Shown here: positions 41,657 to 50,680 of the stretch, one piece after another | How positions within the stretch are numbered: the stretch's first letter is position 1 | How the letters are laid out: every line of letters starts with the position of its first letter | DNA from: CAVPDA01 sp963702495 | GTDB taxonomy: Bacteria > Pseudomonadota > Gammaproteobacteria > Burkholderiales > Rhodocyclaceae | Direction: 5' to 3' | Assembly: GCA_963702495.1 (NCBI GenBank) | Contig: CAVPDA010000003.1 | Span: 124,001 to 188,000 of the forward strand | DNA length: 64,000 nucleotides | Position numbers and translations under genes: made by a program | The notes under the pieces: generated by a model | The model's input: only the letters and a program-made list of their open reading frames with translations | Databases searched by the model: none | What the model was told of the DNA's origin: nothing

Positions 41657-43386
41657 GCTTGTTCCGCGCTGACGGCGCGGCCAATTTTTGTCGATGCGGT
41701 CGTCGATGCGGCCGTTTGCGAGAATTTCAGTGCCGCGTCCAGCGCATCCATGAACTGGTTGACCTTGATCGGTTTGGTGAGATAGTTGAAGAATCCGGCG
41801 TCGAGAGCCTTCGCGATGTCATGGGGCACCGCGTTGGCGCTGAGCGCGATGATGGGGATATGCGCCGTCGACGGATCTGCGCGCAGGATGGTCATGGCTT
41901 GGAGCCCGCTGATGCCGGGCAGGTTGATGTCCATCAGAATCACCTCCGGCTGGTAAGCACGTGCAAACTCGATGCCGAGATTGCCGTCCGCCGCGCCCAG
42001 CAGGCGCAGATCGGGGCGGCGCGCAACGAGTTGCTCGACCAGTTCCAGATTGGCCGGATTGTCTTCCACATAGAGCAGGGTGCGCAGCGGTGTGTCGCCC
42101 GCCAATTGCGGTCGCGCCAGCGCCGCTTGTTCGTCTTCCCGACCTCCGAGCTGCGGTGCGCTCGTCAGGCTCAATTCGATCCAGAACACGCTGCCCACCC
42201 CGACGATGCTCTCCACGCCAATCGCTCCCCCCATCAGTTCGACCAGCTGCTTGGTCACCACCAGGCCGATGCCCGTGCCTTCCTCCACGCCAGCTTCTCT
42301 TCCGAGGCGATTGAAGGGCTGGAAAAGCTGCGCGAGTTGCTCCGGAGCCAGACCTGCACCGGTATCGCGGACACTGATACGAATCGAATCCGGTGGACTC
42401 AGGGTGCACTCCACAGCTATCGCGCCGCCGGGCTTGTTGTATTTGACTGCATTGAAAAGCAGGTTGATCAGAACCTGTTTGACGCGGGTCCGATCGGCTT
42501 TGACGAAGTGAGGGATGTCGAACCGCGGAAACGTCATGCCGATGCCGCGCTTCTGCGCCTGCGGCTCGATCATCGCCCGGCACTCGAGCATGACTTCGCC
42601 CAACGAGACCGCCTCCCGCGACAGCGTCACCTTGCCCGATTCGATCAGCGCGAGATCGAGGATTTCGTTGATCAACTCCAGCAGATACCATCCCGCCTTG
42701 AGAATCTGATCGAGGTTTCGCTTCTGGGAGGGCGTCGGCGGCGGAGTGCCGGTTTCCATGAGCTGGGCGAAACCGAGGATCGCATTGAGCGGCGTGCGCA
42801 ACTCATGGCTCATGCCGGAGAGGAAATCCGTTTTCGCGCGGTTGGCTTTCTCCGCCGCGGCCATGGCCTCGATCAGTTCCGATTCGACGCGCTTGCGCAC
42901 GGAATTGTCGGTACCGATCAGCAGGTATCCGATGATCTCGCCATTGTCGTCGCGCAGCGCCGTGATCGATACGATGGCCGGAAAGCGGGTGCCATCCTTG
43001 CGGATATACGTCAATTCATAAACGTCCTCGATGTCCCGCGAAGCCTTGAATGCCAGTGCCTCGAAGCCCGGCGCAATGGCGGTCGCGAACTCGACGCTCA
43101 ATGCCTGGGCGCGCGCCATCACTTCCTGAGGATCATGAATATCGCTCGGGCTTATCCTGTCAACGACTTCGGCGGCCATGTACCCCAGCATGCGCTCGGC
43201 GCCGACATTGAATAACTGGATGATGCCCTTCTCATCGGTGGCGATGATCGCGAAATTGGCGCTGCCGAGGATCGCGTTGCGCAACGCCCCCGCCTTGAGA
43301 AATGCCTTCCGGCGCTGCACTTCGACGGCACCGTCGGCGATGCCGGGATCGTCGGCAAGGGCGGGATCATTGCTTGTTTCGGACAT
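41653..43386 (-). CDS. PAS hybrid sensor histidine kinase
   Basis: About 577 residues, cytoplasmic (no membrane segment). PAS domain at 40-190 (FAIIATDEKGIIQLFNVGAE, RKDGTRFPAIVSITAL). Kinase core: H-box FLSGMSHELRTPLNAILGFA, N-box VLINLLFNAVKYNKPGG, G-boxes DTGAGLAPEQ and GTGIGLVVTKQL. C-terminal REC domain: LLYVEDNPANLELV, Asp in VILMDINLPG, Lys in YLTKPI. It phosphorylates its own receiver and probably the downstream response regulator. ATG 43386 (MSETSND) is chosen; earlier in-frame codons lack coding character. Confidence 0.92.
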   Translation of the reverse strand: MSETSNDPALADDPGIADGAVEVQRRKAFLKAGALRNAILGSANFAIIATDEKGIIQLFNVGAERMLGYMAAEVVDRISPSDIHDPQEVMARAQALSVEFATAIAPGFEALAFKASRDIEDVYELTYIRKDGTRFPAIVSITALRDDNGEIIGYLLIGTDNSVRKRVESELIEAMAAAEKANRAKTDFLSGMSHELRTPLNAILGFAQLMETGTPPPTPSQKRNLDQILKAGWYLLELINEILDLALIESGKVTLSREAVSLGEVMLECRAMIEPQAQKRGIGMTFPRFDIPHFVKADRTRVKQVLINLLFNAVKYNKPGGAIAVECTLSPPDSIRISVRDTGAGLAPEQLAQLFQPFNRLGREAGVEEGTGIGLVVTKQLVELMGGAIGVESIVGVGSVFWIELSLTSAPQLGGREDEQAALARPQLAGDTPLRTLLYVEDNPANLELVEQLVARRPDLRLLGAADGNLGIEFARAYQPEVILMDINLPGISGLQAMTILRADPSTAHIPIIALSANAVPHDIAKALDAGFFNYLTKPIKVNQFMDALDAALKFSQTAASTTASTKIGRAVSAEQA

Positions 43387-43757
43387 GGCCGATGCTCCTG
43401 AACGGTCTGCAAGGATCCCCCGAGAAGGAACCACACTTCTTGGGACGGCAACACACGATTGCGACCTCGCATCGGTTGCAAAGACGGCTCATTCCCCGTC
43501 GCCTGTCCGGCTAATCAGGGCCTGTCCCGCTAGCTCCGCCGGAGGTTAACATGTCGCGGCGCCCCAAGTCTCACGGCCCGTAGGGAGCGGCCTTGGCCGA
43601 TCTCGTCGAGCCCACTGGACATGTGTCGGATGATGACGGACTTTCCGACGTTCGTCTGTGCGCCGGAGTACAGAGCCCGGCCAATCATGCCCGGGCGCTG
43701 CGACCGCAGGTCGGGCGAACCGTGAAATACGAAATCCACGGTTCGCCTTGGACCTCG
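43387..43757. other. Intergenic stretch
   Basis: No supported gene between the hybrid kinase and the collagen-like gene; the promoter of the kinase operon should lie here. Confidence 0.35.
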
Positions 43758-44093
43758 TCAGCGAGGCGGGACGATCACCACGGTACCGCCGGTTGTGGTG
43801 GTTCCTTTCGCGCCGGTGCTGCCCTTTGCACCCGTGCTGCCGGTCGCACCGGTATCACCCGTTGCACCGGTGTCTCCGGTTGCCCCGGTGCCGCCGGACG
43901 CGCCGGTGGTTCCGGTTGCGCCGGTGGTTCCGGTTGCGCCCGTGCCTCCGGCAGCACCGGTGTATCCGGTGTTACCTTTTGCGCCGGTGTCACCCGTTGC
44001 GCCTTGCGGGCCGGCCGGGCCCGCGGGAAGCGTAAAGCAAGCGCTCAACGAGAGCGTCATAAGTCCTGCGGCGACCAAGTTCGAATATCTCAT
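43758..44093 (-). CDS. Collagen-like repeat lipoprotein
   Basis: A 111-residue protein. The signal peptide ends in a lipobox (LMTLSLSACFTL). Residues ~24-98 are an unbroken series of Gly-X-Y triplets (GPAGPQGATGDTGAKGNTG onward), dominated by GAT, GDT and GTT units. A short tail (GGTVVIVPPR) follows. Bacterial collagen-like domains form trimers on the cell surface. The DNA is itself a degenerate 9-base repeat, so the length may vary between strains. AAGGAATCACC precedes the ATG. Confidence 0.85.
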   Translation of the reverse strand: MRYSNLVAAGLMTLSLSACFTLPAGPAGPQGATGDTGAKGNTGYTGAAGGTGATGTTGATGTTGASGGTGATGDTGATGDTGATGSTGAKGSTGAKGTTTTGGTVVIVPPR

Positions 44094-44477
44094 GGTGATT
44101 CCTTCCATTTGGGTTACTGGAACCACCCACGTCATTGTGAGCAATCCCCCAGATTTGATCAGCTTCTGGCGGGAATAATCAGCGTCGGCAGATCAGGCCA
44201 TCGCCACGGCGGGAGCGGATCAGCAGCCGCCCTTCACGCATCACCTCAGGCGGTACCCGGGGTTCGGCGCTTCACCGTTCGCGATCAGACTACGCGAACT
44301 CTGCCATCACCTCAGTACGCCAGCGCGCTTAGCCCGGTTTTCGCCGGATTCATTCACGTTCTCTCGGTGACTGGCGTGTCGGTCGCGGCGGCCGATTTCG
44401 CGAGGGAAACGGCCGAACACCGTGCAACGGGGTTCTTCCAACTTTGGGGATCGCCCAACTGGGCGGGCGCGGCCCCG
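44094..44477. other. Intergenic stretch
   Basis: No supported gene between folE (its 3' side) and the collagen-like gene (its 5' side). Confidence 0.35.
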
Positions 44478-45119
44478 TCACGTGTTGCTCAGCGGCCCGA
44501 CGCCGGTGCGGCCGATCATCGCCAGAAACTCGCGCCGGGTCGCGCTATCCGAGCGGAAGGCGCCCAGCATGCGGCTGGTCACCATGGTGGCTCCGGGCTT
44601 GTGCACGCCGCGCGTGGTCATGCACTGATGGGCCGCCTCGATCACCACCGCGACCCCCCTCGGCTGCAGCACTTCGTTCAGGGTGTCGGCGATCTGCACC
44701 GTCATCTTTTCCTGGATCTGCAGTCGTTTGGCATAGATGTCCACGAGGCGGGAAAGCTTGGAGATGCCCACCACCCGATGATCCGGAAGGTAGGCGACGT
44801 GCGCCTTGCCGATGATCGGCACCATGTGGTGCTCGCAATGACTCTCGAAGCGGATGTCGCTCAGGACGATCATTTCGTCGTATCCGTCCACCTCGGAGAA
44901 GGTACGGGCCAGGATCTGCACCGGATCCTCGAGGTAGCCGGCGAAGAATTCCTCGTACGACCGCGCCACGCGCGCGGGGGTGTCCACCAGCCCTTCGCGG
45001 GTCGGGTCGTCCCCGGCCCAGCGGATCAAGGTGCGCACCGCCTCCTCGGCGGCCGCACGGTCTGGGCGGGCCGGAGCCTCGGTAGATCGGGAGGGGGCAT
45101 CGCGCGGGACGGAAACCAT
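44478..45119 (-). CDS. folE: GTP cyclohydrolase I
   Basis: First enzyme of tetrahydrofolate synthesis: converts GTP to 7,8-dihydroneopterin triphosphate. About 213 residues, normal length. Zinc-binding FESHCEHHMVPIIGKAHVAY, VVGISKLSRLVDIYAKRLQI, and GVAVVIEAAHQCMTTRGV with the third Zn ligand Cys. The N-terminal 25 residues are extra and low in complexity. It appears monocistronic. Confidence 0.96.
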   Translation of the reverse strand: MVSVPRDAPSRSTEAPARPDRAAAEEAVRTLIRWAGDDPTREGLVDTPARVARSYEEFFAGYLEDPVQILARTFSEVDGYDEMIVLSDIRFESHCEHHMVPIIGKAHVAYLPDHRVVGISKLSRLVDIYAKRLQIQEKMTVQIADTLNEVLQPRGVAVVIEAAHQCMTTRGVHKPGATMVTSRMLGAFRSDSATRREFLAMIGRTGVGPLSNT

Positions 45120-45527
45120 GCCGAAGGTCCTTTCATACGAAAATCGGGGTTTGATTCAAGGATGGCGAAACATGAGAGTCGGGGCGCCGCTCCATTGCGG
45201 ATCCCGCTGGCCGGCCCGCGGATTGTAGCCGGCCCGAGCCGGAATCTCCAGACAGACGGATGCGCTCGCTGTCGCTCTGGTCGATGCGGCTGAACCTGGT
45301 TGCGAACCAGGCATCGCCATTCACGTTCGCGAGTTCGGCGGCACGCTCGCCGAGGCTGGGGCGGCGCGGCGATCGCCGCCTGCTGCGGTCCCCGCCCTTC
45401 CAGGGCACGTTGCGCCGCCGCGGTTCCATTGGGCAGCCGCCGCGGGAGTGGAAGACCAACTACTCCACCTGCCGCGAATGGCCTATGCGAGCGTCAGGAG
45501 CCACCCGTCGCCGCAGACATGCAAACT
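45120..45527. other. Intergenic stretch
   Basis: No supported gene. A minus-strand open frame (LGERAAELANVNGDAWFATR) overlaps the folE promoter region but has no family. Confidence 0.3.
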
Positions 45528-45734
45528 CTACTTCTTGTCGCCCTTTGCCGCATTCTGGATGCTGTCACCGGCTTTTTCGATCTGCTGTCCGGCCTTCTCT
45601 ACTGTCTGGTCGACTGCCTTGCCGGCCTGCTCTGCCGGGCCTTCCTTTTGGCAACCGGATAGCGCCAATAGCAGCGCACTCATGGCCAAGGTCATGACCA
45701 AGGTTGCGCCGACGGTGTCGCGAAGTTTCATCAT
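45528..45734 (-). CDS. Entericidin-like small lipoprotein
   Basis: A 68-residue protein with a signal peptide and lipobox (ALLLALSGCQKEG). The mature part is a short amphipathic helix, EQAGKAVDQTVEKAGQQIEK, AGDSIQNAAKG. This is the layout of entericidin and similar small stress lipoproteins. AGGAG lies 6 bases upstream of the ATG at 45734. Confidence 0.75.
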   Translation of the reverse strand: MMKLRDTVGATLVMTLAMSALLLALSGCQKEGPAEQAGKAVDQTVEKAGQQIEKAGDSIQNAAKGDKK

Positions 45735-45861
45735 TTGTATCTCCTGGTGATCCGCTGGCCCGGAAACGAGCGTGACCGTGTCGGTCACCCACGCTGCGGG
45801 ATCGGGGCAATGAGCGACCGCGACGCGCCGGCCCGGTAGGTCAGCGCGTCGCAGTCGATCG

Positions 45862-46078
45862 TCATTTGCTGACTTCGTGGCCGATGATGCCGCCGACGGC
45901 TGCACCGCCGACGGTTCCGACCGCGCTGCCGCCCGTGAGAACGGCACCTCCGACGGCACCGGCACCGGCACCGATCACGGTGCTCTTGTCCTGCGCTCGA
46001 CATCCCGGCACAACCACCAAGGCCAAGCAGCATTGCTGCGGCAACTGCACTGAACGCGTATCTCTGCATCGTTTTCAT
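45862..46078 (-). CDS. Glycine-zipper lipoprotein, one frameshift
   Basis: N-terminal signal and lipobox (VAAAMLLGLGGCAG). After a one-base insertion near 45997 the frame continues QDKSTVIGAGAGAVGGAVLT, GGSAVGTVGGAAVGGIIGHE, VSK, a classical glycine-zipper membrane segment. Such proteins sit in the outer membrane as short 2TM units. The two halves fit without loss. Confidence 0.75.
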
Positions 46079-46137
46079 GGGGCTACCTCTTTCTCAAACG
46101 TTGTGTTTCCGGTCATTCGCACTTGCTCGACTGCGGC

Positions 46138-46752
46138 TTACGACTTGCCGAAGCGCTCCTTCGCCCGGTCCAGGCAAAGATCCTTGGCGCCGCCCGCGTA
46201 CAGGTCGCACTTTTCCTTCGCCACCCCGTACTGGGCCTCAAGCTTTTCTGCCGCGGCGTCCTTGCGGGCGCCGGCGGCCTGGTTGTTCGCGTCGCTGCGC
46301 GCCTCGGCGGACTTCACGCTGGCCGTATCGTTCGCATCCGAGATCTTCACCTGCACCTTGGCGTCGGCCTTGGCGGCTGTCTCCGCGGCCTTCGCTTCCT
46401 TCACGCAAACATCCTTCGCGTTGCCGGCCATGTCGTCGCATCGTTCCTGCGCCACCGCATACTCGGCCTCTGCCTTGGCGACCCGCGCCTGGTAGTGGGT
46501 CGTCCGGGAGGGCTTGTAGCTGGCTTCGAGTTCGGCCCGTGCGACCTTCTCCTTGCCCTTGGCCTCGGCCACGCAGATATCGTTCGGGTTGCCGGACAGC
46601 GAGGCGCATTCCGCCTTGGCCGAGTTGTACGCGGCCGAGATACTGTCCTTGCCGGCCTTGTAGTCGTCTTTTGACATGCCTTCCGCCAGCGCACCGGCGC
46701 TGAATGCGAAGCCGAGGGCAAGCGCAATTACATTTGCGTTGAATTTCTTCAT
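46138..46752 (-). CDS. Exported protein with three Cys-pair repeats
   Basis: About 204 residues with a signal peptide (VIALALGFAFSAGALA). Three related units follow: CASLSGNPNDICVAEAKGKE, CDDMAGNAKDVCVKEAKAAE and CDLYAGGAKDLCLDRAKERF. Each has two Cys separated by ten residues and then an Ala/Lys/Glu helix, so a disulfide per unit is likely in the periplasm. Between them lie Ala-rich charged helices. The family is seen in Betaproteobacteria, often named TolA-like, without a known role. The ATG at 46752 precedes the signal peptide directly. Confidence 0.75.
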   Translation of the reverse strand: MKKFNANVIALALGFAFSAGALAEGMSKDDYKAGKDSISAAYNSAKAECASLSGNPNDICVAEAKGKEKVARAELEASYKPSRTTHYQARVAKAEAEYAVAQERCDDMAGNAKDVCVKEAKAAETAAKADAKVQVKISDANDTASVKSAEARSDANNQAAGARKDAAAEKLEAQYGVAKEKCDLYAGGAKDLCLDRAKERFGKS

Positions 46753-46980
46753 TATGATTCCTTCATGAGGTGGGGTTGGGAGTGATGGACTGGCAGGCAT
46801 TGCCGGACGCACACTGCTCTTCGCCAAGTCCGTGCTGCTTTCGACCGTTTCGCATTGCCACGGTGCAGGCGTTGCACGCCTGCTGGCTCCGATGGTTCGA
46901 GATTACCGAGGGCCTCCCACGCCGTCGGTCTGCTGACGCACATAGCCGGCAATCGAGGGGCGCGCCGGGCGGCGCCGCCT

Positions 46981-47470
46981 TCAATCGTTCGACTGGCTTG
47001 TGCCTTTGATGATCATCACGCGCTCCCCGGCCCGCCAGTTCGCGGAGTTCGCCCCCATGAACACGCGGCTCGCTCCATCCTTCATGCGAACGGTAACCTC
47101 GTAGCCCTGGGCCGACTTGCCCAATGTCTGGGTCCGGCCGCCCCTGGCGAGACCGCCTGCTGCGCCGGGATCGATTCCTCCGCCGAGTTGCCCGATCTCC
47201 CGCGCGGATGCGACGACGCCGCATTCCGCGCACTTGACCCTGACGCGCGCGGCGCCCTCTGCCCGCGCTAGGGGGAATCTGCGCTACCGCGCCAACCGGC
47301 CCGGCCGGCGGCGTCGGCAACCGGTCGACTGCCAAGACGACGCCTGCAACGTCGGTCGAGGTTGGTATCCATGCCGTCACGGCCGCAATTGCAGCCGTTC
47401 CCAACAGGATCACCGCGCCAGCCCCGATCAGCAGGAGCAGATACGGGGGTTCATTGGCACGCGTTTTCAT
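46981..47470 (-). CDS. SlyB-related membrane protein, one frameshift
   Basis: Starts with a membrane segment (LLLLIGAGAVILLGTAAIAA). After one extra base in a run of five C (47271-47275 on the plus strand) the frame continues VRVKCAECGVVASAREIGQL, then YEVTVRMKDGASRVFMGANS, NWRAGERVMIIKG. The C-terminal part matches the end of SlyB-like outer-membrane proteins, including the neighbour at 47520. The CAEC pair may bind metal. ATG 47470. Confidence 0.7.
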
Positions 47471-47519
47471 GCTTGCCTTCTGCAGGGCCGTGCGGGCCGA
47501 GGCCGCGCCCATGCTGTCA

Positions 47520-47996
47520 TCAGTACCGCTGGAAGACGCCGTTTTCGATCCGAACCCGGTCGCCGACTCGCAAGCCGGAATTGCTGGCATGCGTCTGGGC
47601 TTGATAGGATCCGTCTTCCATGCGGACGGTGATCTTGTACGCATCGGCCTTCTGCTCTTGCCGATTCTCCAACTCGTGGCCGATATAGGCACCACCCGCC
47701 GCGCCGATGACGGTCGCTGCCGTGTTGCCCCTTCCGGACCCCACCTGGTTGCCGACGACACCTCCGACTACGGCGCCGGCGATGGTGCCCAGGCCGATGC
47801 CGCTGCCGGCAATGCCACCGTCGTCCTGCTTGACGAGTTCGATGGACTGCACCACGCCATACCCCGAGTAAGCATTGGCCGGGGTGGCGGCGCCGGCATT
47901 GGGCGCATTGAAGGGGCTATCCATGCTGGCGCACCCGCCGAGCGTCAGGGCAGCCATCAGGCCTAGCACTGATCCGAGTCTATTAATCGCTTTCAT
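47520..47996 (-). CDS. SlyB-like glycine-zipper outer-membrane lipoprotein
   Basis: About 158 residues. Lipobox in MAALTLGGCASMD. A glycine zipper, GLGTIAGAVVGGVVGNQVGS and GNTAATVIGAAGGAYIGHEL, is followed by the SlyB C-terminal domain AYKITVRMEDGSYQAQTHAS, GLRVGDRVRIENGVFQRY. SlyB-type proteins stabilise the outer membrane under stress. AGGAG upstream of ATG 47996. Confidence 0.88.
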   Translation of the reverse strand: MKAINRLGSVLGLMAALTLGGCASMDSPFNAPNAGAATPANAYSGYGVVQSIELVKQDDGGIAGSGIGLGTIAGAVVGGVVGNQVGSGRGNTAATVIGAAGGAYIGHELENRQEQKADAYKITVRMEDGSYQAQTHASNSGLRVGDRVRIENGVFQRY

Positions 47997-48196
47997 CACA
48001 AGTCTCCTGCATGGGTTGATGAGCGTTGCACACCGGGGCGCCTGGCGTCGCAGTTGCCCGGACGAAACATTTCGTCCAGCTCCTTGAAGCTCATCGCATT
48101 GCCGACGTTCCGTACCCTTTCCACCCCGCGCGTGAGTTCGATTGCGCGGTCGATCAGAGTTCGATCGTCGACCGTCAAGGCCATCATCTCCCACAC
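47996..48196 (-). pseudogene. BON-domain fragment
   Basis: The frame reads VDDRTLIDRAIELTRGVERV, RNVGNAMSFKELDEMF, matching the second half of a BON domain. The first half and any signal peptide are missing upstream, where a 20-base palindrome and unrelated sequence lie. It is probably a remnant, although a start at 48196 could give a short protein that abuts the SlyB-like gene. Confidence 0.5.
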
Positions 48197-48235
48197 CCGG
48201 GATTTTTTCTGTACGCTGGCGCTCGTTGCGCGGAC

Positions 48236-48255
48236 GCTGCGGCGATCGCCGCAGC
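48236..48255. repeat. Perfect 20-base palindrome centred on GCGATCGC
   Basis: GCTGCGGCGATCGCCGCAGC reads the same on both strands. It lies 13 bases after the stop of the minus-strand gene at 48268. It could form a hairpin in RNA, but no T-run follows, so a terminator role is unproven. Confidence 0.5.
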
Positions 48256-48267
48256 AGTCGGAGTCGG

Positions 48268-48588
48268 CTAGGTCAGTTCGTTGATGGCGCGCCCGATGGC
48301 GTCATCCACGAGTTGTCGGTCAGCGGGGGTATCCCCGAGGATGGTGTCCCACCGCAGACGCACGTAGGTGGACCGGTTGCGGGATTTCAGGACCAGGGTC
48401 TGTTGCCCACGCTCTTGGCCGAATGCATAGTCCGTGGCGTAGCCGAGCAGGTCGTGCAGCCCGGCCTTCCAGATTCCGGCTTGGACGGCTTCGATGATCG
48501 CCGCCATGCGTCGATGAAATTCCTGTGCCACTTCAACAGTGAATTGATGGTTGTCCATGGTAGTGCCGGTGGATGACGGACGACTCAT
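48268..48588 (-). CDS. Hypothetical protein
   Basis: About 106 residues, acidic: FTVEVAQEFHRRMAAIIEAV, LHDLLGYATDYAFGQERG, YVRLRWDTILGDTPADRQLV. No membrane segment or known domain. Start 48588 has GGGGGA upstream; an internal ATG at 48558 is the alternative. Same strand as the envelope cluster. Confidence 0.6.
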   Translation of the reverse strand: MSRPSSTGTTMDNHQFTVEVAQEFHRRMAAIIEAVQAGIWKAGLHDLLGYATDYAFGQERGQQTLVLKSRNRSTYVRLRWDTILGDTPADRQLVDDAIGRAINELT

Positions 48589-48843
48589 CAGGGTTCCCCC
48601 TGAAGAGAGTGAGGCAGAGGGGTGCGAGCAAGACATTGCCGGCCCTCCCCTCGCGCCGCGCATTTGCAGTGGAACGGATTGAGTTCGTTCAAGTAGTCCA
48701 TCAACCCGCCTTTCTCCTCTTCGGACACGAACTCCCCTCGGGCAAGTACACGTTGCGCCGAATTCCCTGTCCGGTCTGTACGATCGCGCACATCACGGCG
48801 CGACCCGCACTGTCGGGTGGGCAGTTCGCCTGCGGGGGCGCCC

Positions 48844-50226
48844 TCAGCGCGCCCCTGCGCCCGTGAGCACCACGGCCACGGTTTCGAACAGGATGACGGT
48901 ATCGAGGAACAGGGTATGGTTCTTCACGTAGTAGAGGTCGTACTGCAGCTTCTGCGCCGCATCCTGCACCGACGCGCCGTAGCGGTAGCGCACCTGCGCC
49001 CAGCCGGTGATTCCCGGCTTGAGGCTGTGGCGCGCCGCGTAGAAGGGGATCTCGCGCGTGAGTTGCGCCACGAAGTGGGGGCGCTCCGGCCGCGGCCCGA
49101 CCAGGCTCATGTCGCCGGCGAGCACGTTCCAGAGCTGCGGCAGCTCATCGATGCGCAGCCGGCGCAGGGCGCGGCCCACGTGCGTCACCCGCGCGTCGTC
49201 GCGGGCGGCCCAGCGCGGCGTGCCGTCGCGCTCGGCGTCGCTGCGCATGCTGCGCAGCTTGAGCACGCGGAACAGGCGTCCGCCCTGTCCCACGCGCTGC
49301 TGGCGGTAGAAGATCGGGAAGCCGCTTTCCAGCACGATCAGGAGTGCGCTGAGCAGCATCAGAGGCCAGGACAGCCCCAGCAACAACACCGCGGCGACGA
49401 TATCGAACAGGCGCTTGACCACCGTGCGCAGCGGGCCTTTGCGGAAACCCTCGCCGAAGATCAGCCAGCTGGCGCGCAGCGAATCCAGGCGCACCTGGCC
49501 GAGGGCCCGCTCGAAGTAGCTCGACAGGTCCAGCACGCGCACGCCGGCCAGCTTGCAGTCGAGCAGCTCACGCAGCGGCACGGCACCGCGGCGCCGCTCG
49601 CGCACCGCGACGATGATCTCGTCCACCTCGAGCCGGCGTGCCGCCTCCGCCAGCGAGGGGCCGGGCGCGAGGACGCGCTCGCGGGCAACGTGCATCGCCT
49701 CGTCCGAGCGCACGGGGTAGAAGCCCACGACGTGCACGTCCGGACCCGATCGCCGCAGCGATTGTTCGACCACCGCCGCCTGTGCGCCGGTGCCCAGCAC
49801 CAGGACGCGGCGCGCCAGCAGCGGGGCGAAGCCGCCGTGCACGGCATAGCCGCGCAGCGCCACCAGGACGCCCAGGGCGAGCAGCACCGCCAGTTCCGTT
49901 TCCTCGCGCCACGCCGCGGGACCCGGAACCAGGCCGGACACGCCATAGGCCATCGGCGCCGCGAGCAGGAAGGAGAAGACGACCCGGACCGAGGTCCGGA
50001 CCACGGATCGATCGGGATCGCGCCGGTACAGGCCGAGCAAGGCATTCACCGCCATCATCGCCAGCACGAACAGCAGCGCATAGGGCAGCGCCGCCATGAC
50101 GCCGTGCGGCTCGCCGCGGCCGAGCCAGGCAAGGCCCAGGACCGCGCACAGGCCGAGCACAACCAGGTCGAACACCATCTGGAACAGGGTATTCGAAGGG
50201 AACCAATGACTGAATACGCGAACCAT
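48844..50226 (-). CDS. Undecaprenyl-phosphate sugar transferase of the PEP-CTERM/EPS type
   Basis: About 460 residues; initiates exopolysaccharide synthesis by moving a sugar phosphate from a nucleotide sugar to undecaprenyl phosphate in the inner membrane. Four or five N-terminal membrane segments, a Rossmann-like middle (RRVLVLGTGAQAAVVEQSLR), and the bacterial sugar transferase domain: KRLFDIVAAVLLLGLSWPLM, FRVLKLRSMRSDAERDG, RIDELPQLWNVLAGDMSLVG, PRPERPHF, KPGITGWAQVRYRYG. The layout matches the transferase of exosortase A/PEP-CTERM gene clusters (EpsB-like), although no exosortase is seen here. A Crp-family gene lies divergently next to it. Confidence 0.9.
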   Translation of the reverse strand: MVRVFSHWFPSNTLFQMVFDLVVLGLCAVLGLAWLGRGEPHGVMAALPYALLFVLAMMAVNALLGLYRRDPDRSVVRTSVRVVFSFLLAAPMAYGVSGLVPGPAAWREETELAVLLALGVLVALRGYAVHGGFAPLLARRVLVLGTGAQAAVVEQSLRRSGPDVHVVGFYPVRSDEAMHVARERVLAPGPSLAEAARRLEVDEIIVAVRERRRGAVPLRELLDCKLAGVRVLDLSSYFERALGQVRLDSLRASWLIFGEGFRKGPLRTVVKRLFDIVAAVLLLGLSWPLMLLSALLIVLESGFPIFYRQQRVGQGGRLFRVLKLRSMRSDAERDGTPRWAARDDARVTHVGRALRRLRIDELPQLWNVLAGDMSLVGPRPERPHFVAQLTREIPFYAARHSLKPGITGWAQVRYRYGASVQDAAQKLQYDLYYVKNHTLFLDTVILFETVAVVLTGAGAR

Positions 50227-50680
50227 GGCTACTATGCGCGGAGACTCGCCAGCGGGACCGCAATCGCGAGCGCCGAGGGGGGCGGCTGCCGGGATTGCGG
50301 CGCGCGCCGGGAAGCGCAGTCAGGACAAGTCCAGGGTTCCACAATGGGTGATCGTTCCCCCGAAACAGAGGGCATGAGGCTTGAGCAATTTTGACGGATC
50401 CTGGAAATAGCAAAGTACACCTCGCAGATTTGTGGCCAGCACGGAAAGTCCCAGGTGACGGTTCGATTGCAGCACCAACCCATCCGCTGGCGCGGCGTGC
50501 CGTACCCGCGCTCACTTCCCGCCGAGCGCCAAAGTGGCAAGTTGCGCAGGCAATTTGCGCCGAGTTCCCTGCTGCGTCTGTGCGCTCCCGAACAGGGTGG
50601 GATTGGCTACAATAATCCGCCGATGGCGTTCCGTATCCGGATGAGTTCGTACGACCCTGACTGACGCTTGGGAGGCACTC
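50227..50680. other. Divergent regulatory region
   Basis: Between the EPS transferase and the Crp-family gene. No gene is supported. It contains overlapping small dyads TTGCGCAGGCAA and GCAATTTGC (50542-50558) and a -10-like TACAAT at 50608-50613 facing the Crp gene. Confidence 0.35.

Noticed and set aside
43795..44035. Regular short repeats that could suggest a CRISPR array or minisatellite
   Set aside because: They code for Gly-X-Y triplets in a lipoprotein with signal peptide and ribosome-binding site; spacing is 9 bases, with no unique spacers.
48817..50394. Long plus-strand open frame opposite the EPS transferase
   Set aside because: Antisense to a well-supported gene; the product is His/Gln/Arg-rich with no domain, as expected from GC-rich antisense frames.
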